Position numbers and translations under genes: made by a program
Notes under the pieces: model-generated
What the model was told of the DNA's origin: nothing
The model's input: only the letters and a program-made list of their open reading frames with translations
The model's database searches: none
From: Streptomyces sp. NRRL F-6676
GTDB taxonomy: Bacteria; Actinomycetota; Actinomycetes; Streptomycetales; Streptomycetaceae
DNA length: 20,109 nt
Direction: 5' to 3'
NCBI RefSeq assembly: GCF_000725625.1
Contig: NZ_JOHS01000080.1
Span: 1 to 20,109, forward strand
Shown: one piece after another, positions 1 to 7,502 of the stretch
How the letters are laid out: every line of letters starts with the position of its first letter
Position numbering within the stretch: position 1 is the first letter of the stretch

Positions 1-96
1 ACGCGGGCCTGACTTGGTGACCGATACAGGATCATTCGGGAAGGTACGCCCTTCGCGTGCCGTCCCGAAGACCGATCCACAAGTCATGAGCATTGC

Positions 97-600
97 TCTC
101 TCTACACCGAAGCTCTGCGCGTTCTACGCCACGCCCGAAACCAGATCGAACGCCTTCCCTCCACTACTCAAGGAAAGGGCGAGGAGGACATCCGAGACGT
201 CCTCTTGGTCGCGCTGGGCGCAGCGTTCGCGGGCCGGTGCACTGCGGAGAGCCTGAACGGCGAGGGGAAGACTGATCTGCTGCTGCGGATTGAGGACCGA
301 AATGTCCTCGTCGGCGAGTGCAAAATCTGGAAGGGTGCCTCGAAGTTCCACGACGCCATCGACCAGCTTTTCGGCTACCTGACCCGCTACGACCGCTTCG
401 CGGTGCTTCCGCTGTTCATCCACGCAGCGCAGCCGAAGCCGATCGTGGAGAAGGCCACTCAGCTGCTGACCAACCATCCGCGCTGCGTCTCTGCGGCTGT
501 CCCCGATGACGATGGCCGCCAGTACAGCTTCGTGCTGAGGTCACCTTCATCGACGCCATGGGATGTGGAGGTGGCTCTGATTCCCTTTGTGATCAGCTAG
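97..600 (+). pseudogene. PD-(D/E)XK nuclease-like protein, 5' end broken
   Basis: The frame is open from position 13, after an in-frame stop at 10-12, but has no ATG, GTG or TTG until a TTG at 205. Convincing protein sequence starts near 97, with a helix containing ALRVLRHARNQIERL and then GEEDIRDVLLVALG. The nuclease core follows: GEGKTDLLLR (Asp codon 273-275), then LVGECKIWKG (Glu 316-318, Lys 322-324), then an AIDQLFGYLTRYDR helix. This D-ExK pattern with GKTD and ECKxW is typical of restriction-endonuclease-fold proteins of unknown role. Starting at TTG 205 would cut off the conserved EED/IRD helix. An ATG at 86 in the neighbouring frame would join this frame if one base were missing near the CTCTCT stretch at 96-103. 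I therefore read it as a frameshifted or N-terminally truncated gene. Fold assignment fairly sure; biological role unknown. Confidence 0.6.
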
Positions 601-921
601 GCGGCTCTGCACTGGCGGAAACCGAGTGGCACGTCCCGAACTCCGGCGGGGACGTGTCACCGCAGGTAAACCAACGCTGGCGCTTCTGCGTTCACTACGG
701 TGGGCCACGACAAGTTCCTCCGGGCCTTCGTGCAGTCGGCACCGCCGAAGAGGCCCCGACACGGTCGACCTGACCGGCACCGTCCATATCGACTTCGAAG
801 CGCGGCGCTCCCTGTCGGCTGCCCTGCCGCGACGACGGACAGGCCCCACCGCCAAGCAGTCCGCTAGAGACCAGGTTCCACGCTCTCTTCTCTGGCGCAA
901 TGCCGGGGCGCACAGTCCGGC
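601..921. other. Region without a supported gene
   Basis: This gap lies between the stops of the convergent nuclease remnant and the AlbA_2-type gene. Frames run through it on both strands, but none has a credible start or a protein-like composition. No strong terminator hairpin, repeat or RNA gene was seen. It could hold decayed coding sequence. Confidence 0.5.
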
Positions 922-1470
922 CTACAGCAGGTCCACCTCGGCGTCGACGTAGCCGAACTGGCGAGCCATGTACACCAGCGCCTCCCGCAACAGGCGCTGA
1001 CGCTCTGCGCGGACCATGGCGGGCGCCGTGGTGATGGTGACGGCCATCCGCGACCTGGAGCCGCCGTCGGTGGGGCCGAGCGGCGTCAGGTCGACGTGCG
1101 TGTCCAGATCCGGCAGGACGCCGTTGTCGGCGGGCTGTTCGCACGTCATCCGCAGTTCGGTGGTGGGCGGGGCAGCCCACGCCAGCCCGGCCGGGTCGCC
1201 GACGACATCAGGCAGCAGCTCGGCGGCCGTCTCCCACAAGGCGAGCAGCACGGCCTGGACCTCGTCGAGGCCCAGCTGCGTGTCCCAGCCAGGACCGAGG
1301 AGCGCGGCCCACGCCTCCGAATTCTCGATCAGGACGTCCGCGCAGGCGACCACGGTGGACTCCATCGTGGTGGGCAGAGCGAGCATGACGGAAGCCTTCA
1401 CGGCCGGCCCGCCGTCCGGCGCGGCGATGTGCACGTGTACCCCACGGACCGGGCCGAGTTGCCAAAGGGC
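922..1470 (-). pseudogene. Out-of-frame C-terminal part of the AlbA_2-type gene
   Basis: This stretch reads as good protein in the frame shifted from the preceding AlbA_2 gene: GVHVHIAAPDGG, then VKASVMLALPTTMESTVV, a helical ALLALWETAAELLPDVV-like segment, and a C-terminus ending YVDAEVDLL before TAG at 922-924. It joins the upstream frame exactly if one G is added to the GGGGG run (minus strand) at 1470-1474; the junction then reads ERGALWQLGPVRG. The restored protein would be about 610 residues. If the frameshift is real, this part is not translated from the main start, though a GTG at 1401 could start it alone. It is listed separately because the two parts are in different frames. Confidence 0.6.
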
Positions 1471-2753
1471 CCCCGTTCCCAGCGACCGGCGGGCAACTCC
1501 GCGCCCCGACGCCGGGACAGCATCGTCACCGCACCGGCCACCGCGCTGTGCGCAAGCTGCTGCTCGAGCAGCGTACGCCGGGGTTTGCTGACCTCCAGCG
1601 CGCCCGGGTCGGCCCACGGCAGGTTCACCAGGGCGCGAAGGCGCAGCGCCGGCGTCTGACTGGCGGTCCCGATCTCGGCCGACCGGCCCTGGTCCAGGCT
1701 GAAGCGGGGAAGCGGCTGCCACCGCCACACGCCGCGGCCTGAACACGACAGCCGGCCCGCACCCCACGATCCGCCGTCGAGGTCCACGCTCCGAGCGTCG
1801 GCCGGGATCACCCACGGGGTGTCCGAGTCGGCGGGAAGCCGGGGGAAGCCGACGGCCGAGAGCGGGTCCTGACCGCCCGGGGCACGCCGCCCCGCTTCGA
1901 CGATCGCCTGCCAGACGGGTTCGGCGACGGCGGCCGGAGGGCGGCCGGGCACCAGACACAGCACCCAGCCCGGCTCGCCGTCGAGCTCGTGGCGCAGATC
2001 CTGCAGAGCAGCCGAGCCCTGCGCCCACGCCTCTCCGGCCGGCCGGCCCAGTCCTGCGCCGGCCAGCTGCTCGTAGGCCGCCCGCATCTCCCGCTCGCGG
2101 TCGGGCAGACCCTGCCCGACCCGCAGCCCGCCGTCCGGCCCGGCTTCAGAGACGGCTTGCCGCACGAGCTCGGTGAGCGCCTGAGCGGTGGGCATGCCAG
2201 AGGCGTGGACGCCAGCGGAGAGCAGCTGCTGGATCTCGGCCCGCGGCAGCCAGTGCGTGCTGTCGCCATCCCTCATCGGTACGGCGACTGTGTCCGTGCG
2301 CGGAGACCCGGGCTTGCCCACCGGCGCTGGCACGACGAACAACGTGCCGGCGGCCTGCTCGGGGACATCGATGAACACCACACGTTTGCCGTCAGCACCG
2401 GACCATCCGACGCGGACGCCGCGTGGAGCCGGGGTGATCCATTGACGGATCAGCTTGCGGATCTGGTCCACGTTCACTGCGGCCGGGTCGAGGCCGACGA
2501 TGCGGTCCAGGACCTCTTCGTCGTGCTCAGGTCGAGTAGCGATGCCGATGACGATGAGCCCGCCGCCCCCGTTGGCGAACGCAGCGACATCCTTGGCGAG
2601 TTCCTCGACCGCCTTGGGGCCCGCCAGTTGGTACGGGGCCGCCTTGGCGTCGAGCCACTGCGTCTCGCGTAGGCCGAGCAGAGAGCCCGGCTCCTGGGCG
2701 TCCAACGCGGCCAGCGCGCTCTTCAGATCCTTCACCACCCCGGCAGTATCCAC
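1398..2753 (-). CDS. AlbA_2/Schlafen-type putative nucleic-acid-binding protein, frameshifted near its end
   Basis: As written this encodes 451 aa. The N-terminal domain (about residues 25-175) has the AlbA_2 (Schlafen-like) hallmarks: ETQWLDAK at 30-37 matches the E-x-x-x-x-D-x-K entry motif, AFANGGGGLIVIGI at 58-71 matches the AFaN-x-x-GG-x-ihiGi signature, and the domain closes with a strand and MRDGDSTHWLPRAEI. AlbA_2 domains bind nucleic acid or nucleotides in regulators and in several defence-associated proteins. The rest (180-430) matches no family I recognise. The last roughly 22 residues are out-of-frame reading caused by an apparent one-base loss at 1470-1474; the true C-terminus lies at 922. 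Start GTG 2753 has no clear ribosome binding site, and GTG codons at positions 6-7 are alternatives. It lies 72 bp behind the QxK nuclease-like gene on the same strand, so the two are probably co-transcribed. Confidence 0.75.
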   Translation of the reverse strand: MDTAGVVKDLKSALAALDAQEPGSLLGLRETQWLDAKAAPYQLAGPKAVEELAKDVAAFANGGGGLIVIGIATRPEHDEEVLDRIVGLDPAAVNVDQIRKLIRQWITPAPRGVRVGWSGADGKRVVFIDVPEQAAGTLFVVPAPVGKPGSPRTDTVAVPMRDGDSTHWLPRAEIQQLLSAGVHASGMPTAQALTELVRQAVSEAGPDGGLRVGQGLPDREREMRAAYEQLAGAGLGRPAGEAWAQGSAALQDLRHELDGEPGWVLCLVPGRPPAAVAEPVWQAIVEAGRRAPGGQDPLSAVGFPRLPADSDTPWVIPADARSVDLDGGSWGAGRLSCSGRGVWRWQPLPRFSLDQGRSAEIGTASQTPALRLRALVNLPWADPGALEVSKPRRTLLEQQLAHSAVAGAVTMLSRRRGAELPAGRWERGPFGNSARSVGYTCTSPRRTAGRP

Positions 2754-2825
2754 CGGCGCTTAGGCCGCTCGCCGCCAAGTTTCACAAGCTCACCGGCGCT
2801 ACCGCATCCAATGAGGGACGCCGGC

Positions 2826-4325
2826 TCACCCCTCCATGTGCTCGAGCACGATGTCGATGCTGAGGGCGAACCGGGGCCGGGTCGTACGGCCGGTGCCTTG
2901 CGCCACCTGAAGAGTGCGCTCGCTGCTGCTGCCGAGCCACAGACCCACGACCAGATCGGGCAGGTACTGCTCCATCATGACCGCGGCGTGCCGGACGACC
3001 GTGTAGCCGACGGTGAACTGCTGCGTGGACGGGCGGGCGGTGGCGCCCTCGACGGCGGCGAGGAATTTGGCCGGGACCACCAGAACGTCACCGTTCCCGC
3101 GGACCAGCCAGTACACGGAGCTGGCGCTGTGCTCCAACAGGTCGTGCAGTTGGCGGCGCTTGACCGTCCAGGAGTCCTCGCGCCCAGCGCGCCCGGGCGT
3201 CAGCGCGGCGGACTTCTTGACCTGGATGAGGTCTCCCGTGCGCAAGTGGAGATGACCGGGAACGCGTACGTCGACGACGACGCCGATGTCTGCTCCGTTC
3301 GCCCGTTCCTCCTTTTTGGTCACGGTGCGGTGGCCGACCCGCAGATGCGGGCCGGCCACGCCGGCCAGCCGGGTGCGGGCGGGCAGGGCGGTGAACTCAG
3401 CGGCGAGACCGGCCAACAGTGTCGCGGTCAGGTGTTCTTCCTCCGCGGCCCCGAGGTCGTGCATGGCGTTGGCAAACTCGGCTACCGCTCGGCGGGTGGC
3501 GCCCCGCACAAGGTCTTCCAGCCCGTGGTCGGCAAGCCAGGTGGACGACGGCGCAGACAACGGCCGTGGGAAGTCGGCCCGGCGGGCGTCGACCGACGCG
3601 GCAAGGACGTTCAGCAGCCGCTCTTCGAGCGGCCCTGCGCTCTCGGTGGCGGCCCGTAGCCCGCCGGCGCGCAGCTGCACCGGAAGGACCATGCTTCGGC
3701 TGCACCGGTTGACCGCCTGCCGGACTATCCGGTGCTTGTCGGCGAGTGCAACGGTGAGCGCCACGTCCAGGCCCTCGAGATGACGTCCCAGGAGCAGCAG
3801 CCACTCCAGGGAGCGCGCCCACAACGCCGGCCGCGCCTGCTTCTCGACCATGTGGCGCAGTCCGGCTGCCGCGACCGGGTCGCGCTCCTCGGCCAGGAGT
3901 GCCAGGTCACGCCACAGCTGTGCCAGCCGCTGGTCAACGTGGGAATCGAGGCGCGCCAGAAGCCGGGAAGTCCACGATTCATGCCGGCTGCGAGGGCCCT
4001 CACGCTGCTGGTGCGCCCGGGCGAGCCCGACGGCGACCGCGCAAGGCACCGGCAGTACGTCGGCGACTGCGGGGGTTGCGTAGACGGCCCAGCGCACCAG
4101 GGGAGGAGGCCCGCCAGGGTAGGACCATTCAATCAGCGGCCGATGAGCGCACTCGGCAAGCAACAGGTTCTCCACCCACGCTCGGTGCTCCCTGGCGAAC
4201 TCGGCGAAGGCGTCCGGATCGCGCCGGGTGAGGTCTCCGACATCCTCGGGGCACGCGCTCAGTGCCTGCCGACAGCAGTCGAAGCACCGTGAGACAAAGG
4301 AGTAGTGAGCGGGGCAGGAGTCCAC
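2826..4325 (-). CDS. 499-aa protein with C-terminal QxK nuclease-like domain
   Basis: Residues 1-30 carry a Cys cluster (C4, C14, C17, C18, C25) that could bind a metal. Residues 30-290 are mostly helical with no family I can name. A restriction-endonuclease-like core follows: Glu-rich helix EEEHL at 295-299, NGADIGVVVDV at 343-353 with candidate catalytic D346, and LIQVKKS at 366-372 with Q368 and K370. D-QxK is the variant seen in Mrr-like nucleases. After it come a helix (VKRRQLHDLLEHS) and strands around SVYWLVRG and LVVPAKF. The product may therefore cut or bind nucleic acid; this is inferred from motifs only. GTG at 4325 is the only start giving the Cys cluster, though its ribosome binding site is weak. 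It heads a probable two-gene unit with the AlbA_2-type gene and is divergent from the 451-aa gene. Confidence 0.72.
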   Translation of the reverse strand: MDSCPAHYSFVSRCFDCCRQALSACPEDVGDLTRRDPDAFAEFAREHRAWVENLLLAECAHRPLIEWSYPGGPPPLVRWAVYATPAVADVLPVPCAVAVGLARAHQQREGPRSRHESWTSRLLARLDSHVDQRLAQLWRDLALLAEERDPVAAAGLRHMVEKQARPALWARSLEWLLLLGRHLEGLDVALTVALADKHRIVRQAVNRCSRSMVLPVQLRAGGLRAATESAGPLEERLLNVLAASVDARRADFPRPLSAPSSTWLADHGLEDLVRGATRRAVAEFANAMHDLGAAEEEHLTATLLAGLAAEFTALPARTRLAGVAGPHLRVGHRTVTKKEERANGADIGVVVDVRVPGHLHLRTGDLIQVKKSAALTPGRAGREDSWTVKRRQLHDLLEHSASSVYWLVRGNGDVLVVPAKFLAAVEGATARPSTQQFTVGYTVVRHAAVMMEQYLPDLVVGLWLGSSSERTLQVAQGTGRTTRPRFALSIDIVLEHMEG

Positions 4326-4407
4326 CCCGCGACTCTACGGCTCTCGTAACCACCGTCCTGCAGAAGCAAGTCGGTCGGCGCGGAACATGCCGGTCTCCTC
4401 GCACCCG

Positions 4408-4423
4408 GACAGTCGACACTGTC
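4408..4423. promoter_or_regulatory. Palindrome in the divergent intergenic region (candidate operator)
   Basis: GACAGT-CGAC-ACTGTC is a perfect 6+6 inverted repeat. It sits in the 304-bp spacer between the minus-strand nuclease-like gene (start 4325) and the plus-strand 451-aa gene (start 4630). Its position would let one regulator control both directions. No convincing -10/-35 pair was found for either gene, and no regulator gene lies next to it. Nothing else is evident in this spacer. Confidence 0.3.
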
Positions 4424-4629
4424 ACGCCACGACGTCAGTCAGGCCGGATGTACCGCGGGTCGGTCCGAGAAGATCCAGGCTGGCCGGGGCGGTCTGGTGT
4501 CGGCCATGTCCGGTTCTCGTGCTTCACGGGTACCGGGCCGATCTGCCGGGCAAAGTGGGAGCGGCAGACGATCCCGGCCGGTGTCCCGGCCTGGGTGGCA
4601 TGTGCTGAGGGCCTCGGGGAGGGAACGTC

Positions 4630-5985
4630 GTGGCGCTGTTCACTCGGAACACCGACGACAACAGTCATGCGAGCCAGAAGCGGTGGCTCCAACGGCCGGT
4701 AGCCAACGCCGTGTTCGACGGGGCGCAATTCATCGACCGATACGCGGTGCTGCGGTGGGACACCGACCGCGGCGGCATCGCGTTTGTGCACTCGATGGTC
4801 GACGGCAACGCCGCCCCCAAGTCCGTCACCAATGCCCTGCGCCGCCACCACGGTGCACGCCTGGCCGACAGGTACGCGTGCGTGGTCGTGGCGCAGACCA
4901 GCACCCAGGTGAGCCAGCCCTGGGTGCCCGACCTCCAGGCCTGCGACGTTGACGGGGGCGACCAGCCGTACTACACAACGTGGGCCGAGTTGGCAGCCCT
5001 TCTCGGACAGCCAGCGCCGTACTGGTTCCACGCGCTGCGCGACCGCGACGCGATCGCCGCCTGGCGGCCGGGCACCCCACCGGCGGTGGTGCCCGCGCAC
5101 GACATCGCCACCCCAGTCACGGCGCTGACGGAGCTCGCCGCGGACGAACCGGACGGGTCCCCTGCGGCCGAGCTGTGCTGGTACCTCGCTCGCGAAGTCC
5201 GCCACCGCGGCCACACCTCGACCACCCGCTACATCGCCGAACTACGCAAGAACGCGGCCGACGGCGGCGACGGTGCCCACCTCGTCCTCGGCGCGGTACC
5301 GGCTCCGCTGCTGCGTCCCGAGCCCGAAGAGCCGACGGAGATGGTCCGCCGCGCCGGCTGGCTGAGCATCACCGAACGCCGCGACGTCCTAGCCCACCGG
5401 GTCGCTGCCTTCGCGCAGCGCTGGGACGGCGGCCGGGACTGGCACACCGGAGCTGTGGTCAGCGTGCGGCCAGACGCCTGCGCCACCGCCCGCGAGTGGG
5501 CCAAGCGCCTGGCCCCGGCGGCTGCCGATCAACCGCCGACCGTCCTGGAGAAGGTCCTGCTGGACAACGGCCGCGATGCCGACAGCGACATCCTCCTCCA
5601 CGATCCCGTCGCCGGCGTCCCCGTGCTGCAGCGCGCCCCGGGCACTGGCCCTACGGACCTGTCCAGCTACACACTGCAACGCCTGCCGACCCGCTCGCCG
5701 CTCGCGGCCCTCGTCCTCAGCGCCGGGATCTGCTGGATCCGTACCGAAGACCAGACCTTGTGGCTGGCACCCGAACGGGACGGCTGGGGCATCGGCTACG
5801 GCTACTCGGGCAACGGCTGCCTCGCTCTCGCCCGCCTCGTCGATGTCCTCCTCGACGACATCTCCGCACCTGCGGTACGTCCCGACGACCCCGCGGCCCC
5901 GCGTGCCCTGTTCGAGCTCCTGCGCAACGCCCCCGACACGGCGACCTACACGCGAGCCCAACTGCTCGCAGCCCGAGCCGGATGA
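4630..5985 (+). CDS. Hypothetical protein, 451 aa, divergent from the nuclease/AlbA_2 unit
   Basis: I do not recognise this family. The start GTG 4630 is supported by GAGGGA about 5 bases upstream. There is no signal peptide or membrane segment. The protein appears globular in two parts. The first, about 1-170, contains FIDRYAVLRWDTDRGGIAFVH and YTTWAELAALLGQPAPYWFHAL. A linker rich in Pro/Glu lies near 225-240. The C-terminal part contains VLEKVLLDNGRDADSDILLHDP, WIRTEDQTLWLAPERDGWG and IGYGYSGNGCLALARLVDVL. A helical segment (LCWYLAREVRHRG, then TRYIAELRKNAADG) lies between them. The strong third-position G/C bias throughout argues for a functional gene. Divergent placement from the nuclease-like gene suggests, but does not show, a shared role. 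Confidence 0.8.
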   Translation: MALFTRNTDDNSHASQKRWLQRPVANAVFDGAQFIDRYAVLRWDTDRGGIAFVHSMVDGNAAPKSVTNALRRHHGARLADRYACVVVAQTSTQVSQPWVPDLQACDVDGGDQPYYTTWAELAALLGQPAPYWFHALRDRDAIAAWRPGTPPAVVPAHDIATPVTALTELAADEPDGSPAAELCWYLAREVRHRGHTSTTRYIAELRKNAADGGDGAHLVLGAVPAPLLRPEPEEPTEMVRRAGWLSITERRDVLAHRVAAFAQRWDGGRDWHTGAVVSVRPDACATAREWAKRLAPAAADQPPTVLEKVLLDNGRDADSDILLHDPVAGVPVLQRAPGTGPTDLSSYTLQRLPTRSPLAALVLSAGICWIRTEDQTLWLAPERDGWGIGYGYSGNGCLALARLVDVLLDDISAPAVRPDDPAAPRALFELLRNAPDTATYTRAQLLAARAG

Positions 5986-6235
5986 CCACGTGAACGCCCC
6001 TACCCGCAAGCGATGAAGCCCGAAGGGGATTCGTGCGCAGGGCATCCGGCCTTCCTGCCTGGAAGAGCCACAGCGGATCCTCCTGCTGAGAAACCAAAGA
6101 GGGTCCCGCCCCGCCTTCCGTGCGGCCCGTGCCGGGCGGAAGCGAGATACAGGGCCGTACCCGTCACCGGGCTCTGGCTACCGACGCCGTCGCATTGGCG
6201 GAGGTTTGTCAGTCGGTCGAACTAAGCTCCGGAGC

Positions 6236-6658
6236 ATGAGCACCCCCGCCTCAGAGCCAGACCCGTTCGACCCGCAATGCTTTCCCGCCGACCTAGTCGC
6301 AGCCCAGCGCCAGGTGACGGATCTGTACGCCGCCCTCCGCGCCCACCAGGCGACGCTCCCCTGGTCCCGTGAGCCCCACCCCGGCTGGCCAGACGAGGGG
6401 GAGCGAGGAAGGGAAGGGTGCGGCCGACCCGAGTCCCCCGGCTGGACGCCCGACGAGGCCACCGAGTTCGACAGGCTCATGGAGGAGCTGCGCGCCGCCA
6501 CGGCACTGGTGCAATGCCACACCTGGTGGGCGCGATGTGAACGGGAAGGCATCACGGGTGCAGCCATGGTCGCCGCCCGGCAAGCGCTCAAACACGCGAA
6601 GGGCGCCGTTCCGGAAGGCGCGCCCCTCGAACAGGACGACGTTCGGCCAGCCGCCTGA
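6236..6658 (+). CDS. Small conserved Streptomyces-type hypothetical protein (140 aa)
   Basis: The protein begins MSTPASEPDPFDPQ, has a helical N-terminal half (VAAQRQVTDLYAALRAHQ), a charged Gly/Glu-rich loop (WPDEGERGREGCGRPESPG), and a second helical half (DEATEFDRLMEELRAATALV) followed by QCHTWWARCEREGITG. It resembles a recurring small protein of Streptomyces accessory regions with no known function. ATG 6236 fits the family-like N-terminus, but its GGAG lies only one base upstream, so it may be translated without a normal ribosome binding site. A TTG at 6206 is an alternative. It is cytosolic by composition, with no motif for a specific activity. Confidence 0.7.
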   Translation: MSTPASEPDPFDPQCFPADLVAAQRQVTDLYAALRAHQATLPWSREPHPGWPDEGERGREGCGRPESPGWTPDEATEFDRLMEELRAATALVQCHTWWARCEREGITGAAMVAARQALKHAKGAVPEGAPLEQDDVRPAA

Positions 6659-6840
6659 ACCGACTGCAGGCCTGGTCCCTTGCGGCCGAAACAGAGCACT
6701 CAAGGGCTACAGCGGCCCCGTATCGCGCGCCCTTCAAACCCACGCCATAGCTGTCCGCTCCGTCCGCCCCCCAGCCCGTATGCGACCTCTGCCTTCCGAA
6801 ACGGTTGGCGCTGAGCGGTTTGAGGTACCGGTGACCTTGG

Positions 6841-7266
6841 CTACTGCCGCTCGGCACGCTTCTTGTCCGCCGCTTCCTGACGGGCCGCGAGAAGACGGCG
6901 GGCGCTTTCGACCGCGGCGTCGGCGTCGAGGTGGCGGACCAGCCGCCACTGGTAGGCGTCGTGCCCCTCAGTGCCCTCCCAGTGCCAGACCATGAACACC
7001 AGCCGGTTCCAGGACGTCTTGCGCGCCTGGAGGGTTTCGGGCTCCTCATCCTCGAAGCACTCGTTGAGCGCGTCGAGGTGCACTCCGACGGATTCCTTCA
7101 AGGTGCGGGCCGCGCGGTGCTCAGGGCTGCCCGCAGGATGCTTTGCACGGAGTTCCTTCACGCGCTCGTCCAGGAAGGCACCGATGGCCTTGGCATGCTC
7201 CGGCTTCAGGTCGTCGGCGTTGAACGGGGCGGGGCGGGGCTCGTCATGGGCGAAGTACTCGAGCAC
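6841..7266 (-). CDS. Hypothetical protein, 141 aa, charged and helical
   Basis: GTG 7266 is chosen because GGAAGGA lies about 10 bases upstream; an ATG at 7416 would add 50 residues of poor composition. The protein is hydrophilic: VLEYFAHDEPRPAPF, then helices with PEHAKAIGAFLDERVKELR and RAARTLKESVGVHLDALNE, an aromatic segment SWNRLVFMVWHWEG, and a basic C-terminal helix RRLLAARQEAADKKRAERQ. No domain is recognised. It is divergent from the helix-turn-helix gene at 7503, sharing a 236-bp intergenic region. Confidence 0.65.
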   Translation of the reverse strand: MLEYFAHDEPRPAPFNADDLKPEHAKAIGAFLDERVKELRAKHPAGSPEHRAARTLKESVGVHLDALNECFEDEEPETLQARKTSWNRLVFMVWHWEGTEGHDAYQWRLVRHLDADAAVESARRLLAARQEAADKKRAERQ

Positions 7267-7341
7267 GGGCTGGCTTTCCTTCCTGTCGTGACACGCTGCA
7301 ACGAGTCGTCGTGTCCAGTCCGTCGCGTTGGATGAGAGAGG

Positions 7342-7369
7342 AACGTATCCGACGCGGTCACCTCTGTAA
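7342..7369 (-). promoter_or_regulatory. Possible promoter for the 141-aa minus-strand gene
   Basis: On the minus strand TTACAG (7369-7364) and TACGTT (7347-7342) are spaced by 16 bp, a tolerable vegetative-type match. It would give a leader of about 70 nt before GTG 7266. This is a weak prediction from spacing and partial consensus only. Confidence 0.25.
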
Positions 7370-7459
7370 GCGGTTCCCGGACGACTGTCGGTGAGGTTGG
7401 CCGGATTCGGCTGCACGAAGAGGGTTGCAGCGCATGTATAAGAGAGACAGGTTCAGTGA

Positions 7460-7486
7460 TGCACAAAGAGTGCAGCACTTGAAGTG
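7460..7486 (+). promoter_or_regulatory. Two adjacent palindromes just before the helix-turn-helix gene
   Basis: TGCAC-AAAGA-GTGCA (7460-7474) is followed directly by CACTT-G-AAGTG (7476-7486), both perfect 5+5 inverted repeats. They end 16 bases before start codon 7503. A related half-site pair, CTGCA...TGCAG, lies at 7411-7430. A repressor bound here would block the start region, so autoregulation by the 7503 product is a natural guess. Confidence 0.35.
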
Positions 7487-7502
7487 AATCGAGGAATCAG
7501 CC

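Noticed and set aside
7432..7450. Sequence ATGTATAAGAGAGACAG resembling the Tn5 mosaic end used in library adapters
   Set aside because: It differs from the mosaic end by indels, no transposase or second end is near, and there is no sign of an assembly join. A chance match is more likely, though a read check is easy.
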